64,000 nucleotides of DNA from Thinopyrum elongatum (GCA_011799875.1 CM022297.1:542026220-542090219), one strand, 5' to 3'; positions 30,888 to 42,800 are shown, counted from the first letter of the stretch. Notes: generated from the sequence alone by a model not told the origin. Numbers and translations are program-made.

Positions 30888-31188
30888 CCCATACGTATAA
30901 CCAATGTTGTACATACATATAATCAATGTTGTACATGCATATATATAAGCCACAGCTGCGGAGCTCAGTCAATTTAGCACGCATAAAATACATTTGTAAT
31001 GCAATTTTACTAGTCGTCACCATACATTCGCACGGGCTAGTCTATAAGACTAAAATATTTATTCATTTGTATTACAAACAATTATTGATGTTTTGTTTAG
31101 CGAGTTCTTTTAAGATGGTCCCAAATGATATGAGCCATCTATTTTTGTTAATCTAGCGGCTAGTATTAGTCTTACCTCTTAGGAGGTA
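30888..31188. other. AT-rich spacer
   Basis: No gene. Two near copies of CAATGTTGTACAT(G/A)CATAT lie at 30903 and 30928. The end (31130-31190, GCCATC..CGGCTAG..TCTTACCTCTTAGGAGGTAAG) resembles 33720-33790, so both may be parts of one repeat family. Confidence 0.45.
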
Positions 31189-31459
31189 AGATGGTTAGGT
31201 CCCTTGTGGTGGAGCCAACCCACCATGGTTAAAGTCCTAGACTTGGCACTGGTGGTCGCATTTTCCTGTATTTATTTCAGGCTTTCCGGCGATAGACATC
31301 GACTACGAAGACGCCTGTGGTGACTTCGTCAATCTCAAGATGTTGTGCTGGCTCAGTATCTCGGTGGTGCTCATAGGGGTAGGGTGTGCGTGTGTGCGTT
31401 CATATGGGTGAGTGTATGTGCATGTATGTGGGCATCTGCGTTGTGCTGTGTTCAAAAAA
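31189..31459 (+). mobile_element. SINE, Au-like
   Basis: It starts with a degenerate tRNA-like head (GATGGTTAGGTCCC as A box, GGTTAAAGTCCTAGA in the B-box place), then the recognisable 3' body GTAGGGTGTGCGTGTGTGCG and GTATGTGGGCATCTGCGTTG, ending in an A run at 31455. The boxes are decayed, so it is not a tRNA gene. Boundaries are approximate and no target duplication was fixed. Confidence 0.65.
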
Positions 31460-31805
31460 AAATCTGTAGGTTTAAAATGGTCTTTGCACTCTTTCAAATA
31501 AGAAAGTAAATTATTGTGTCATTAAAGCACATCACTAAATATGGAAATTATAACAACACATGAATTAATAATATCCCTATTTCTAATTTTGATTTCATTA
31601 GAAGCGCATCATGCATGTAACTATTTGAGTTGTGACACTTGGCACATGCTAGTTATTATGTATTAATTATTTATGAATATCAGATAGAAATGTTTATTTT
31701 TCAACAATACATGTACAATGTAGCATATATTATTGTGTCATGTATGTAAGTATATTAAGTATTTTTTATAGAATATATATTTACCATTTTCTCTGACATA
31801 ATATA
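31460..31805. other. AT-rich spacer
   Basis: I see no gene, inverted repeat or known element here. Confidence 0.5.
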
Positions 31806-32145
31806 TCTCTACTTCTATAAAAGACTCAGTTGATGATGATGGTGTGTCTGCCATCCGTCATTTCTGACCATTAGATCTACATCTAACGGCTGTGAGGTAA
31901 GTTGTGGCATTTTTGTAACAATAGCCCACTTCTCTGCTCCAATTTGTAGAAAACCACTTATTATCTTATAAGCAACCACATCCCTCCCTCACCTCATCAA
32001 AACAGTCTGAGAAATATATTTTGAGTGAAAAGTAATATATTTTTAGTGGTATATATGTATATCAAAACAAGAGTGTTTTCTTTCAATTTTGTGAACAAGT
32101 ACTATTCTACTTTAGATCCGTTGCAACGCACGGGCACATTGCTAG
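31806..32145 (+). mobile_element. non-autonomous Helitron
   Basis: It starts TCTCTACTTCTATAAAAGA after an A and ends ...ATTGCTAG before a T, matching the Helitron rule (5' TC, 3' CTRR, A|T target). Just before the 3' end, CCGTTGCAACGCACGGGC forms the expected short hairpin. 340 bp with no Rep/helicase. The ends match a family common in grasses. Confidence 0.88.
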
Positions 32146-32440
32146 TTTTAGGAAAACACTTACCATCACCCGGCGGATCACAGCGGCCGCGTCCGCCACC
32201 TTCCCTACGTGACACGTGTCCAATTGAGGGCTCGCATACTATCCTTCCTTGAACTCAATTCTGCAACAAGAGCTATGCTTCTGAAACATATCCGGTGTTG
32301 CAATGCTTTACAACGGGTCGACGTTTTGCAACAAAACTTTTCTTGCGAAATTTTTGCGTAACAAGACCTCGGTTAACAAAAATTTGCAACAAAACCTCAG
32401 TTGCAAAAAAAATGGAAACAAAACTGTTGTTGTAAAAAAA

Positions 32441-32526
32441 TTCTGCAACAAGACCTATGTTGCAGAAATAATTCCGCAACAAGACCTGTGTTGCAGATAT
32501 AATTCCGCAACAAGACCTGTGTTGCG
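32441..32526. repeat. 31-bp tandem repeat, nearly three copies
   Basis: TTCYGCAACAAGACCTRTGT starts at 32441, 32472 and 32503, exactly 31 bp apart. More decayed TGCAACAAAAC units extend to the left (about 32260-32430). It lies within a GC-flanked repeat (about 32160-32620) of unknown class. Confidence 0.75.
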
Positions 32527-32619
32527 GTAGTGGAGACGCGTTCTGCCGATGCGGTAAATCTGACGGCTCGCGACCCGGCTGATCTTTTTAAAAGATCAGC
32601 CGGCGGACGCGTAGCGCGC

Positions 32620-33020
32620 CCCTATATTTTAACCACTAATTAAATATAGAATTTGGAACAGATGGGTTTATGCCGTTTTGAACACTTACATATACGGTAT
32701 GACATGCATGTCTTAAGAATAAAAATAAATAAGTTTGGACTTTTTTCTATAAATTGCCAGGTATATCTTTTGTACAAACTTATCACGTAATGAAAGAAAA
32801 GATAATCATATTTGAAAAAATTGTACGTATGTGTGGTATATTGTACGATATGAACCAAACATATATAGTGCATACAAAAATATCTATATTTGGTAAGCGT
32901 GGACATTAAATCTGTCAAAATGTTTCCTTTCAATTTGTTATACTTACCACCACACGGTTTGTGTGGTAAGCAACTTCATATTTGAAATTGAGCTATGATG
33001 CTTTAGGTCATTTGATAAAA
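32620..33020. other. AT-rich spacer
   Basis: No domain-bearing ORF. A short palindrome CTTACCACCACACGGTTTGT / GTGGTAAG lies at 32943-32970. Nothing else recognisable. Confidence 0.45.
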
Positions 33021-33024
33021 AAAA

Positions 33025-33690
33025 TTAATTTTTTTTCATGAGAAACTTTCAATCTATTCATATTTAATCATGGCAGTATAAAGAACACCAGAGGTAATAA
33101 AAATTACAACCAGGTCCGTGGACCACCTAGCGACGACTACAATCACTGGAGCAAGCCGAAGGCGCGCCGCCGTCATCGCCCCTTCCTCGCCGAAGCCGGG
33201 CAAACCTTGTTGTAGTAGACAGTCGGGAAGTCATCGTGCTAAGGCCCAATAGGACCAGCGCACCAGAGCAGCAACCATCGCCGATGAAGAAAGTCATAGA
33301 TCGGAAGGATCAAACCTGTAAACACCCAAACGAAGACGAACGAAGACCGGATCCAAACAGATCTACCGAAGACCAGCACCGACCGAATCCAGCGAGATCC
33401 GACAGAGACACACCTCCACACGTCCTCCGATGACACTAGACGCACCATCGGGACGGGGATAGAACGTGGGAGACATTATTCCTACTGAGGGACATCGCCG
33501 CCGCCACACAGCCCCAACCAAGACACTGAACCTAACCAGAACGGGAACGGGGTCCCTCCCGCCGGCGGGGGGCCGAGGTCCTCCGCTCCTCCATGGCCCA
33601 AAGACCATCGGATATGGGACGGACCGGCGGCGGCACCTATGGGAGGAAAAGGAAAGTTTGAGATCTTTTCTTGTGGAGGAAGAATTTTTT
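33025..33690 (-). mobile_element. non-LTR-like repeat, 3' end on the left
   Basis: GTTGTAGTAGACAGTCGGGA and GGACCACCTAGCGACGACTA belong to a very common Triticeae repeat, recalled as LINE-type with its 3' end to the left here. T runs occur at both ends (33025-33038 and 33687-33696). No RT sequence. Classification is by recognition only. Confidence 0.45.
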
Positions 33691-34110
33691 TTTTGATATA
33701 CTTACCATATATATGTAGCCAATTTTACCCTTGATCAATCGACGGCTAGGATCGAATTCTTGTCTTACCTCTTAAGGGGTAAGAGGGAGCATCTTAAAGT
33801 CTCTCTTGTTTAATACTGTCGTACCATTGAGACTAGACAATAAACTTGTAGCACCCCCTGTCTCGATAATAAGAGCGTCGCAGGGTGCGTGAAAAACTTG
33901 GTGCGGAGACACGTGTTCGTGTACGTCGATGACCTAACGCGAGGAGACCTACGAGAAACAGGAAGACAATAAATGTGGCAAGGGAGAAAGCAAGGCACTC
34001 TTTATTTCAGATTTTGGACCTCTTGGGAAGGAGGGGGTCTCCTTTATTTATTGGAGAATTGGAGAGGTATATGAAGTTACAACTTTGTCCTTAGGCATTT
34101 TACTACACTA
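33691..34110. other. spacer before the LEA_2 fragment
   Basis: No gene is supported. 33720-33790 resembles 31130-31190. 33840-34080 shows nothing recognisable. Confidence 0.4.
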
Positions 34111-34250
34111 CCGTTCGTAGTGGCGCCGGAGAGCTCCCTGCCGCTTCAGTACAACGTGGTGTCGGCGGGACGGATGCTAGACTCGGCCGGGATAAGGTCC
34201 ATGGATTTAGTCGCTCAACGCCGGTGTGGTGCCTTTGGACCTGCGCAAGC
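34111..34250 (+). pseudogene. LEA_2 domain fragment, paralogue of the vWA-LEA_2 gene
   Basis: It aligns without large gaps to 30141-30275: CCGTTCGT(A/G)GTGGCG, GAGAGCTCCCTGCC, CAGTACAACGTGGTGTCG and GTCGCTCAACGCCGG. It encodes the LEA_2 segment PFVVAPESSLPLQYNVVSAG. A one-base change in length near 34205 (GGATTTAGTCG against GGACGAGTCG) breaks the frame, and homology ends around the LRK/LRG codon. Only about 140 bp survive. The CACTA element begins 136 bp further on. Confidence 0.8.
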
Positions 34251-34385
34251 CGTCGTCGCCTCTGCTCCCGGGATCGGCTAGACCCCGACACCCCAGACTT
34301 CACCCATGGCAGCGCGACAGGTGCGCTAGTGCGGCAGCCACTTGGGCAGTCCTGCGCTGGTCCGTTGTCAATGTGGCTCTACTCA

Positions 34386-34795
34386 CACTACCGGAAAAGG
34401 GAGCTACCCCGACGGCCAAAACAATGCCGACGGCCCCCGTCGGCCTATTCGTAGCTATGCCGACAGCCAGGTCCTGGCCGTCGGCGTATCTGGGCCGTCG
34501 GGCTACCCCGAGCTAAGTCGACGGCAATCGTCGTCAAAGAATAGCCGTCAGCATCCTAGTGGGCCCGGCGACCCCGCGAGTGACGGGCGGCTAACGCCGT
34601 CAGAGCTATGCTGACGGTCGTGACGGTCGGCCGTCGGCATAGGTCCGCTTGCCACGTCACTGATCCTGGGCGCACCGTCCAGCACCTATGCCGACGACTG
34701 CCGTCGGCATATTTGCCACGTCAGCGATCCACGGCACGCCGCCCGCCTAAACCTGGCCGTCTCTATGCCGACGGCAATGCCGTCGGCATAGTTAG
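34386..34795 (+). repeat. CACTA left terminus and subterminal repeats
   Basis: After the terminal CACTACCGGAAAAGGGAGCT there are many copies in both orientations of a core GCCGACGG / CCGTCGGC, often as perfect palindromes such as ATGCCGACGGCAATGCCGTC followed by GGCAT. Such arrays bind the TNPA-type protein in En/Spm elements. Confidence 0.85.
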
Positions 34796-35024
34796 ATTTT
34801 TTTTTTCATATATATATTTTTATGCTTTTTTATGTATTATTATATTAACTGACATGTAGCATGTGTAAATATGAACATACATATGAATATATATGTAGTT
34901 TGTATTTTTTTTCCATAGATTATGAATATATATATAGTTTGTATTTTTTTTCGAGCACGTTAATAATGTGCCGTCATGTTATTTTGAATATAGGTCCTTA
35001 TATTTTATTAAAATAAAAAACAGC
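34796..35024. other. AT-rich spacer inside the CACTA element
   Basis: T runs and ATATAT tracts with two near copies of TATATATAGTTTGTATTTTT (about 34893 and 34930). No coding sequence. Confidence 0.5.
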
Positions 35025-38000
35025 TATGCCGACAGAAGTTTTGTGGCGGTTGCAAACGCCCGGCACCTGTCTCCGGAGTGTGACCCCCCTCACGTCCGCG
35101 GTGTGCCCCCCTCACGGACGGCGCCGCCGCCGGCACCTGGAGGGCGGAAACAGCCGCATCGGGTCTATACGGAGGGGACGTTGCTCCCAAGTGTTTCTAT
35201 GGGATTACCTACCACAACCGGGTGGTGTTGTGGCATGTCCGAAGAGGCGGCACGCATCTCCGGGGTGTGGCCCCCCTCACGGACGGCGCCACCACCGGCA
35301 CCTGGAGGGGGGAACGGACGCGTCGGGTCTACACGGAGGGGATGTAGCTGTGGGTTTGGCCCGGATGTTGCTCCTAGGTGTCCCTCTGGGCTGACCTGAC
35401 ACAACCGGGTGGAGAGGTCCACTGGTCAAAGCACGTCCGTGGGAAGTCAAAGGGCTAGATCTCGTGGTCAACCGCTCTAGGGTTAGGCGGGACGGGGGCC
35501 CTGGGGGGTAGCAATGCCACCGGAGTGTCGCACCGGGCCCTCATACATGCGGGGTGGTATTGTGGCATGTCCGAAGAGGCGGCACGCGTCTCCGGGGTGT
35601 GGACCCCTCACGGACGGCGATGACACAGTAGTAGACGTTCTACGGTAATGGTGCGGCGTGAATATTATTAAATACTCGGATCGCGATAAAATCATGAGTT
35701 TTTTACACGACGTGGGCACATGTGCTATAGGAATGATGGTAATTTTTCATAATTTTTGGTGATGGAGTAGTATCCGAACAATTCCCTCCACGCGGATTGC
35801 CCTTCGCATGTCTACGACTGTGGCCGGCGGCCTCCGGGGGCTAGCATGCCGCCAATCTTGCTTACGGGGCTTCTCACAAGTCTGAAAGTGTTTTGGCGGT
35901 TGCAAACGCCTGGCACGCGTCTCCGGGGCGTGGCCCCCCTCACGGACGGCGCCACCACCGACACCTGGAGGGGGGAAACGGACGGGTCGGGTCTACACGG
36001 AGGGGATGTAGCTGTGGGTTTGGCCCGGATGTTGCTCCCAGGTGTCCCTATGGGCTGACCTAACACAACCGGGTGGAGAGGTCCACTGGTCAAAGCCCGT
36101 CCGTGGGAAGTCAAAGGGCTAGATCTCGTGGTCAACCGCTCCAGGGATAGGCGGGACGGGGGCCCTGGGGGTAGCAATGCCACCAGAGCGTCGCACCGGG
36201 CCCTCATACATGCTGGGTGGTGTTGTGGCATGTCCGAAGAGGCGGCACGCGTCTCCGGGGTGTGGCCCCCCTCACGGACGGCGATGACACAGTAGTAGAC
36301 ATTCTGCGGTAACGGTGCGGCGTGAATATTATTAAATACTCGGATTGCCCTTCGCATGTCTACGACTGTGGCCGGTGGTCTCCGGGGGCTAGCATGCCGC
36401 CAATCTTGCTTACGTGGCTTCTCACAAGTCTGAAAGTGTTGTGGCGGTTGCAAACGCCCGGCACGCGTCTCGGGGGCGTGGCCCCCCTCACGGACGGCGC
36501 CGCCGCCGGCACCTGGAGGGGGGAAACGGACGCGTCGGGTCTACACGAAGGGGATGTAGCTGTGGGTTTGGCCCGGATGTTGCTCCCAGGTGTCCCTATG
36601 GGCTGACCTAACACAACCGGGTGGAGAGGTCCACTGGTCAAAGCCCGTCCGTGGGAAGTCAAAGGGCTAGATCTCGTGGTCAACCGCTCCAGGGTTAGGC
36701 GGGACGGGGGCCCTGGGGGGTAGCAATGCCAACAGAGCGTCGCACCGGGCCCTCATACATGCGGGGTGGTGTTGTGGCATGTCCGAAGAGGCGGCACGCG
36801 TCCCCGGGTGTGGCCCCCCTCACGGACGGCAATGACACAGTAGTAGACATTCTGCGGTAACGGTGCGGCGTGAATATTATTAAATACTCGGATTGCCCTT
36901 CGCATGTCTACGACTGTGGCCGGTGGCCTCCGGGGGCTAGCATGCCGCCAATCTTGCTTACGTGGCTTCTCACAAGTCAGAAAGTGTTGTGGCGGTTGCA
37001 AACGCCCGGCACGCGTCTCGGGGGCGTGGCCCCCCTCACGGACGGCGCCGCCGCCGGCACCTGGAGGGGGGAAACGGACGCGTCGGGTCTACACGAAGGG
37101 GATGTAGCTGTGGGTTTGGCCCGGATGTTGCTCCCAGGTGTCCCTCTGGGCTGACCTGACACAACCGGGTGGAGAGGTCCACTGGTCAAAGCACGTCCGT
37201 GGGAAGTCAAAGGGCTAGATATCGTGGTCAACCACTCCAGGGTTAGGCGGGACGGGGGCCCTGGGGGGGTAGCAATGCCACCGGAGCGTTGCACCGGGCC
37301 CTCATACATGCGGGGTGGTGTTGTGGCATGCCCGAAGAGGCGGCAAGCGTCTCCGGGGTGTGGCCCCCCTCACGGACGGCGATGACACAGTAGTAGACGT
37401 TATACGGTAACGGTGCAGCGTGAATATTATTAAATACTCGGATCGCGATAAAATCATGAGTTTTTTACACGACGTGGGCACATGTGCTATAGGAATGATG
37501 GTAATTTTTCATAATTTTTGGTGATGGAGTAGTATCCGAACAATTCCCTCCACGCGGATTGCCCTTCGCATGTCTACGACTGTGGCCGGCGGCCTCCGGG
37601 GGATAGCATGCCGCCAATCTTGCTTACACGGCTTCTCACAAGTCTGACAGTGTTGTGGCGGTTGCAAATGCCCGGCACGCGTTTCGGGGGAGTGGCCCCC
37701 CTCACGGAGGGGGGAAACGGACGCGTCGGGTCTACACGGAGGGGATGTAGCTGTGGGTTTGGCCCGTATGTTGCTCCTAGGTGTCCCTCTGGCTGACCTG
37801 ACACAACTGGGTGGAGAGGTCCACTGGTCAAAGCCCGTCCGTGGGAAGTCAAAGGGCTAGATCTCGTGGTCAACCGCTCCAGGGTTAGGCGGGACGAGGG
37901 CCCTGGGGTGGGAGGGGGGGGGGGCTGGGGTGGGGGGGGGGGGGGGGGGGGGGGGTAGCAATGCCACCGGAGCATCGCACCGGGCCCTCATACATGCGGG

Positions 38001-38260
38001 GTGGTGTTGTGGCATGTCCGAAGAGGCGGCACGCGTCTCCGGGGTGTGGCCCCCCTCACGGACGGCGGCGCCGCCGGCACCTGGAGGGGGAAACGGACGC
38101 GTCGGGTCTACATGGAGGGTTTGCCCCGGACGTTGCTTCACGGACTCTGTCGTCGCGGTAACGTGTGTGGCATGAATATTATTGAAGAATTGGAGCGCGA
38201 TAAAAATTATGAGTCGTGAAGGAGGTAGTAGCCCCTGAGGCCGTGGACCACACCGAAGGG
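35025..38260 (+). repeat. tandem array of ~548-bp units in the CACTA element
   Basis: The anchor CATGTCTACGACTGTGGCCG recurs at about 35808, 36355, 36903 and 37569 (spacings near 547, 548 and 666). The longer unit contains a ~117-bp segment (CGATAAAATCATGAGTTTTT onward) that is also at 35682 but missing from the middle units. Partial units occupy both ends. Each unit has two related GC-rich halves (GAGGCGGCACGCGTCTCCGG and AACGCCCGGCACGCGTCTC). ORFs in it are by-products of the repeats. Confidence 0.88.
37915..37957. repeat. G-rich tract in the last array unit
   Basis: The G run present as GGGGGG in the other units (CCTGGGGGGTAGC) is expanded here to more than 35 G residues interrupted by CT and T. 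Assembly length in such a run may be unreliable. Confidence 0.85.
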
Positions 38261-38384
38261 GGGAAACGGCCGTGTCGGAGCCTTGGGTAGGTGTTTGTGC
38301 TGGGTTAGACTACTGGATTATATAAAAATAGTAGTAGATTTATTTTAAAAATTTAAATTTGTTAATAAAAAAATAAAAAAAAAT

Positions 38385-38460
38385 ATGCCTACGGCTAAGC
38401 CGTCGGCATAGGTGCAGTGGCGTCTTCTCCTATGCCGACGGCTTAGCCGTCGGCATAGTC
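38385..38460. repeat. internal block of CACTA subterminal motifs
   Basis: Two palindromes, TATGCCTACGGCTAAGCCGT followed by CGGCATAG and CTATGCCGACGGCTTAGCCG followed by TCGGCATAG, separated by 24 bp. They lie directly before the GC-rich leader of the transposase gene, where a promoter would be expected. Confidence 0.75.
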
Positions 38461-38461
38461 A

Positions 38462-39329
38462 CCTTATCCATTCGCCGGGCGCCCCATCCACTCATTCCCC
38501 TCATCTCTCCCCCGACCCCGATCCCGCGCGCCCGACCCCTGCCGCCGCCGCATTCGGCCGCCCCGCCCACTCCAACCGTCCCCTCGCCGGTGCCGCACTC
38601 TGCCGCCCCCGCCGTCCCCGCCGCCGTCTCCACCGCCGTCTCCCGCCGTTCCCCGCCGTCTCCAACCCTGCCGCCCCCGCCACCGTCTCCACCCGCCGTC
38701 TCCGGCCTCCCCAGACTGCGCCGCCGCCCGGCCTCCCCCGAACCACCATCGCCCCGGCCTCCCCCCGACCGCGCGCCGGCCCTCCGTCCCGACAAGCCCC
38801 TTGCCCTTCCGTCCCCGGCCGCCCTGCCTCAGCAGCCCCTCCACCGCCGCCCCCTGCTCGCCCGCTGCACCGGCCGCCCCTGCCTCACCGTCCCCGGCCG
38901 CCCCGGTGAGCTTTTTTTTCATTTTTTTTTGCATTTTTTTACTGCTTGTTATGTGATAGATGCATGTGTATTGAAATATGGATGAATGGATGGATTGATG
39001 TATATTGGTTAGTTTTGTCTTTCGTCAAGTTAGTGATGTTGTCAAATAGCTATGTGAGATGCGCTAAAAAAATTTGAAGAACAAAATTTGACACTTGATG
39101 AAAATTAGGATTTGAAGTATCATGATGATCTAAAACCTTGACTAGATGTCATTAGCAATATGATTTTTTTCATAGTTTGAAGTGTCAATGCTTTATGTGA
39201 TGTGATGCCCTCAAATTTTTTGACTCGGTAAAATTTACAGGCTTTGTGGTATTTCATCTCCCTGGAGCCTTCGTCGTCTGGGTTTGGTCCGTGATCCTGC
39301 CGCTGCTCGACTACTTCCTCTACAGCGGA
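38462..39329 (+). other. probable 5' leader of the transposase gene
   Basis: A ~450-bp CCGCC-rich stretch ends at CCCCG|GTGAGC (38907), a splice donor; an acceptor TTTACAG|GC lies at 39240 and a second donor GAGG|GTGAGC at 39331. This looks like two untranslated exons and an intron ahead of the ATG at 39858. GC-rich ORFs here have no domain. Inferred from splice signals only. Confidence 0.45.
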
Positions 39330-39505
39330 GGGTGAGCTACGAATCCACCTTCACCTCCTACCCTCTTTTAAGTAGATTTCATTTTCACATCAAGTCGCGT
39401 AACCTAGGCGTCTCCCGTCCGAAAGGGTTACATCGATAAATATGCATTCAATTGCATATTTATCACCGCAGCTCTTTCGGATTGTCCAGCGCTTTCCACG
39501 GACAG

Positions 39506-39715
39506 CCCGAGGATGTGTAGATTGGGTACGTTGTTCATGCTCTACCCCGTTCCGAGACAGGATTTCGGCGGCGCCTCCCTGTTGTTCTCCGGATGCACAT
39601 TCTCTCGGCATTTTGCCGAGATGTGTATTTGGAGAACAGCGGGGAGGTGCTGCCGAAATTTTGTCTCGGAATGGGGTAGAACATGGACAACGTACTCAAT
39701 CTACACATTCTCGGG
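39506..39715 (+). repeat. near-perfect ~102-bp hairpin upstream of the transposase
   Basis: The left arm is 39506-39610, the loop TTT, and the right arm 39614-39715. By hand alignment the arms differ at 14 substitutions and one 3-nt bulge. In a plus-strand transcript 13 of the 14 substitutions give G:U or U:G pairs, so the RNA would fold almost without mismatches. It sits about 140 bp before the transposase ATG, probably in a leader intron. Confidence 0.85.
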
Positions 39716-39857
39716 TGGGATTAGGACCCATCTTTACCTATTAGAGATGTAGGTAGATTAAATGTCGTTTCTCGTCAACCTTGTAAAAAATAAAATATTG
39801 ATGTGAGTAATTTAAATGAATCCTTAATTTTGTTGTGTGGCTTCCAATAAAGCAGAG

Positions 39858-42800
39858 ATGGCAGATAATCAGTGGATGTATAGTGGGTTTTTCCGTCGGA
39901 ATCAAGTAACAACAGAGTGGGTCGAGAAAACTGATGTGTTTTTGAAAGAGATATTCCGTAGTCCAATGAGGATGGTGGCAGAATGCCCGTGTGCCAAATG
40001 TAAGAGACGTATGCGCAGAGATAAGAGTGAGATGACTAAGCACCTTCGCACGCATGGATTTATGCCCAACTTTAATATGCCGATAAACTTTGCCCAGCGG
40101 GACCGTGGTAGAGAGGAGGTGATACGACAACGCGTCGCTGGTCATGAGGACGATGGGGTTAGAGACATGCTAGATGATGTCTTTGCTGCACAGCCGACAC
40201 CTCCGTCACATTCAGCGAATGAACCGGAGGAGCCGGAGGAAACCGCAAAGGCCTTCCTGGATATCTTGGCCTCGTCAAAGAAACCTCTTTATGAGGGTGC
40301 CAAGCTGTCTGTGCTGGATGCCATCTCGCAACTGATGGCAGTCAAGGCTGAGTACGGCTGTAGCCGAGGTTTCTTCGAAGCATTTCTTTGAGTATGGGCT
40401 AACAGCCTGCCTGAGGGCCATGAACTGCCGAAAACCATGTACGCTACAAAGAAAATCATGAAGGCGCTCTCCATGGATTATGAGAAAATACATGTTTTTC
40501 CAAAGAATTGCCTTTTGTTTAGGCATGAGTATGCGGATGACAACTACTATAGGAAGTGCGGTTCCTCTCGGTATATTGAGGTGGTCGATGAGCATGGTCA
40601 GAAGCAGCAGCTAAAAATCCCTGTGAAGGTTCTTCGGTATCTTGATTTTATAAAAAGACTGCAGCGCCTTTTCATCACCGAGGAGTCTGCCAAAATGATG
40701 AAGTGGCACAAGGAAGGGAAAAGGTACAATCCAAAAAAAATTGTACATCCATCAGAAGGTGAAGCATGGAAGTCATTTGATATAGAGTACCCGGAGGAAG
40801 CAGCCGAGGCTGGGAATGTCAGAATTGCTATATCAGGTGATGGGTTCAATCCATATGGTATGTCGTCTAATCCATATAGCTGCTAGCCCGTATTTGTTAT
40901 TCCGCTCAATCTCCCTCCCGGCGCCATAATGCAACGCAAGACCATGTTCCTGTCGATTATAATTCCGGGGCCTGAATATCCGGGGAAGAATTTGAGTGTG
41001 TTTATGCAGCCATTGGTGGATGATTTGCACCATTCTTGGTACTTCCCGAGGTTGACATACGACCGGCATCTGCAGAAAAATTTCTTGATGAAAGTTTGGC
41101 TACAGTATTGCATGCATGACTTTCCCGGCTATGCCCTGTTCTGCGGATGGTGTACAAGTGGAAAGATGCCTTGCCCAGTGTGCATGCAGGCCTTGATTTT
41201 CATTTGGCTGAGGAAGGGTGGCAAGTATGTTGCCTTTGACCTGCATCGACAGTTCCTCCCTCCAGACCATCCTGATAGGGAAGACAAGAAGAACTTCACA
41301 AAAGGCAAAGTTGTCCATGAAGTAAACGAGATTCCAACGTTTTCTGGTGCAGATGTGCTTGCTCAGCTGAAAGCTCTTAAGCCTGCCGGCGAAGGGAAAG
41401 GCAAAGGAAAAGCCACAGGCGAAGACGAAGGCGTGGGCAAAGGAAAGGGTAAAGGGAAAAAATGTTTTGAAAGATATGGTGAGACGCACAACTGGACTCA
41501 CATTACCCCCTTCACGCAGCTTCCCTATTTTAAGGACCTCAAACTTCCATACAACATCGACGTGATGCACACCGAAAAGAATGTCGCAGAGTCCCTATTT
41601 CGCACGATCATCAACATTCCTGATAAGACAAAGGATAATGTTAATGCTAGAGTCGATCAACAGAATATTTGTGATAGACCACGTCTACACATGCAGCCTC
41701 CCACAGGCAGTCGAAAATCTTGGTTCAAGCCAGATGCTGACTTCGTACTTAAAAAGGATCATAAGATGGAGGCATTCAAGTGGCTGAAACACATTGTGAA
41801 GTTCACTGATGGTTATGCGTCGAATATAAGTAAGGGGGTCAATCTTTCAACGGGCAAAGTGACCGGGCTCAAGAGTCATGACTATCATGTGTGGATTGAG
41901 CGGATTATGCCGGTGATGGTTCGGGGCTATGTTCCCGAGCGTGTCTGGCGTGTGCTTGCGAAGTTAAGCCATTTCTTCGGCACGCTTTGTGCTAAAGAAG
42001 TATGTCCTGAGATGATAAAAGAAATGCATAAGAAGGCGCCGGAGTTGATATGCAAGCTAGAGAAGATCTTCCCGCTAGGCTTCTTTACTCCGATGACACA
42101 TCTCATTTTGCACCTCGCGAACGAGGTATTGTTGGGGGGCCCTGTGCAGAATCGTTGGTAGTACGGCCCTGAGAGACAGAACAAGCATCTGAGACAGAAA
42201 TGTGGAAACAAAGCTAAGATTGAAGCTTCCATATCTGAGGCAGTTATCCTAGAGGAGGTGGCAGACCTCAGGACAGCCTACTATCCGGACCATGTTCCCA
42301 CGCTGCACAATAAGGTGTCTCGATACAATACAGAAGAACCCAAGTATAAACCCAAGCTGCCTCTATTCATTAGGCAAGGTGGCAGGGCTGGATGCTCGAC
42401 ACCTTATATCATGCCACGAGATGAGTGGGAGGATGTCATGTTCTATATCTTGCACAACATCAAGGAAGTTGAGGATGAGTGGATGAGGTAATACCTTTGC
42501 ACCATTCTTTTAGTCAATTCGTTATGTTCACTTTGCCTAGTTCCTATACCGCTTTTCTTATTGTAGTCGATTCGTTGATGAAGAGTGGACGGGAATGCTG
42601 CCTCCTACTGAAGCGGAGGCACTTGCTCTTCTCCGAAAGGGTGCTGATGGAAGGAAAAATTTCGTTGCGTGGTTCATGGAGAAAGTAATGTTTCACACTT
42701 CCCTATTACCTATTTCACCATACAATTCCAATTAAACTCATGCACCCTATAATTTCAATTAAACTTGTAGGGAAATGATCCGAACGAATCAATGGATGAA

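Noticed and set aside
31189..31280. tRNA gene
   Set aside because: Only degenerate A and B boxes and no cloverleaf; it is the head of a SINE.
35026..38219. Many ORFs of 60-210 codons repeated on both strands
   Set aside because: They recur with the 548-bp repeat units and overlap each other on opposite strands; no domain, so by-products of the array.
38412..38985. Proline-rich ORF of 165 codons and its antisense partners
   Set aside because: Lies in a CCGCC-rich probable leader ending at a splice donor; no conserved domain.
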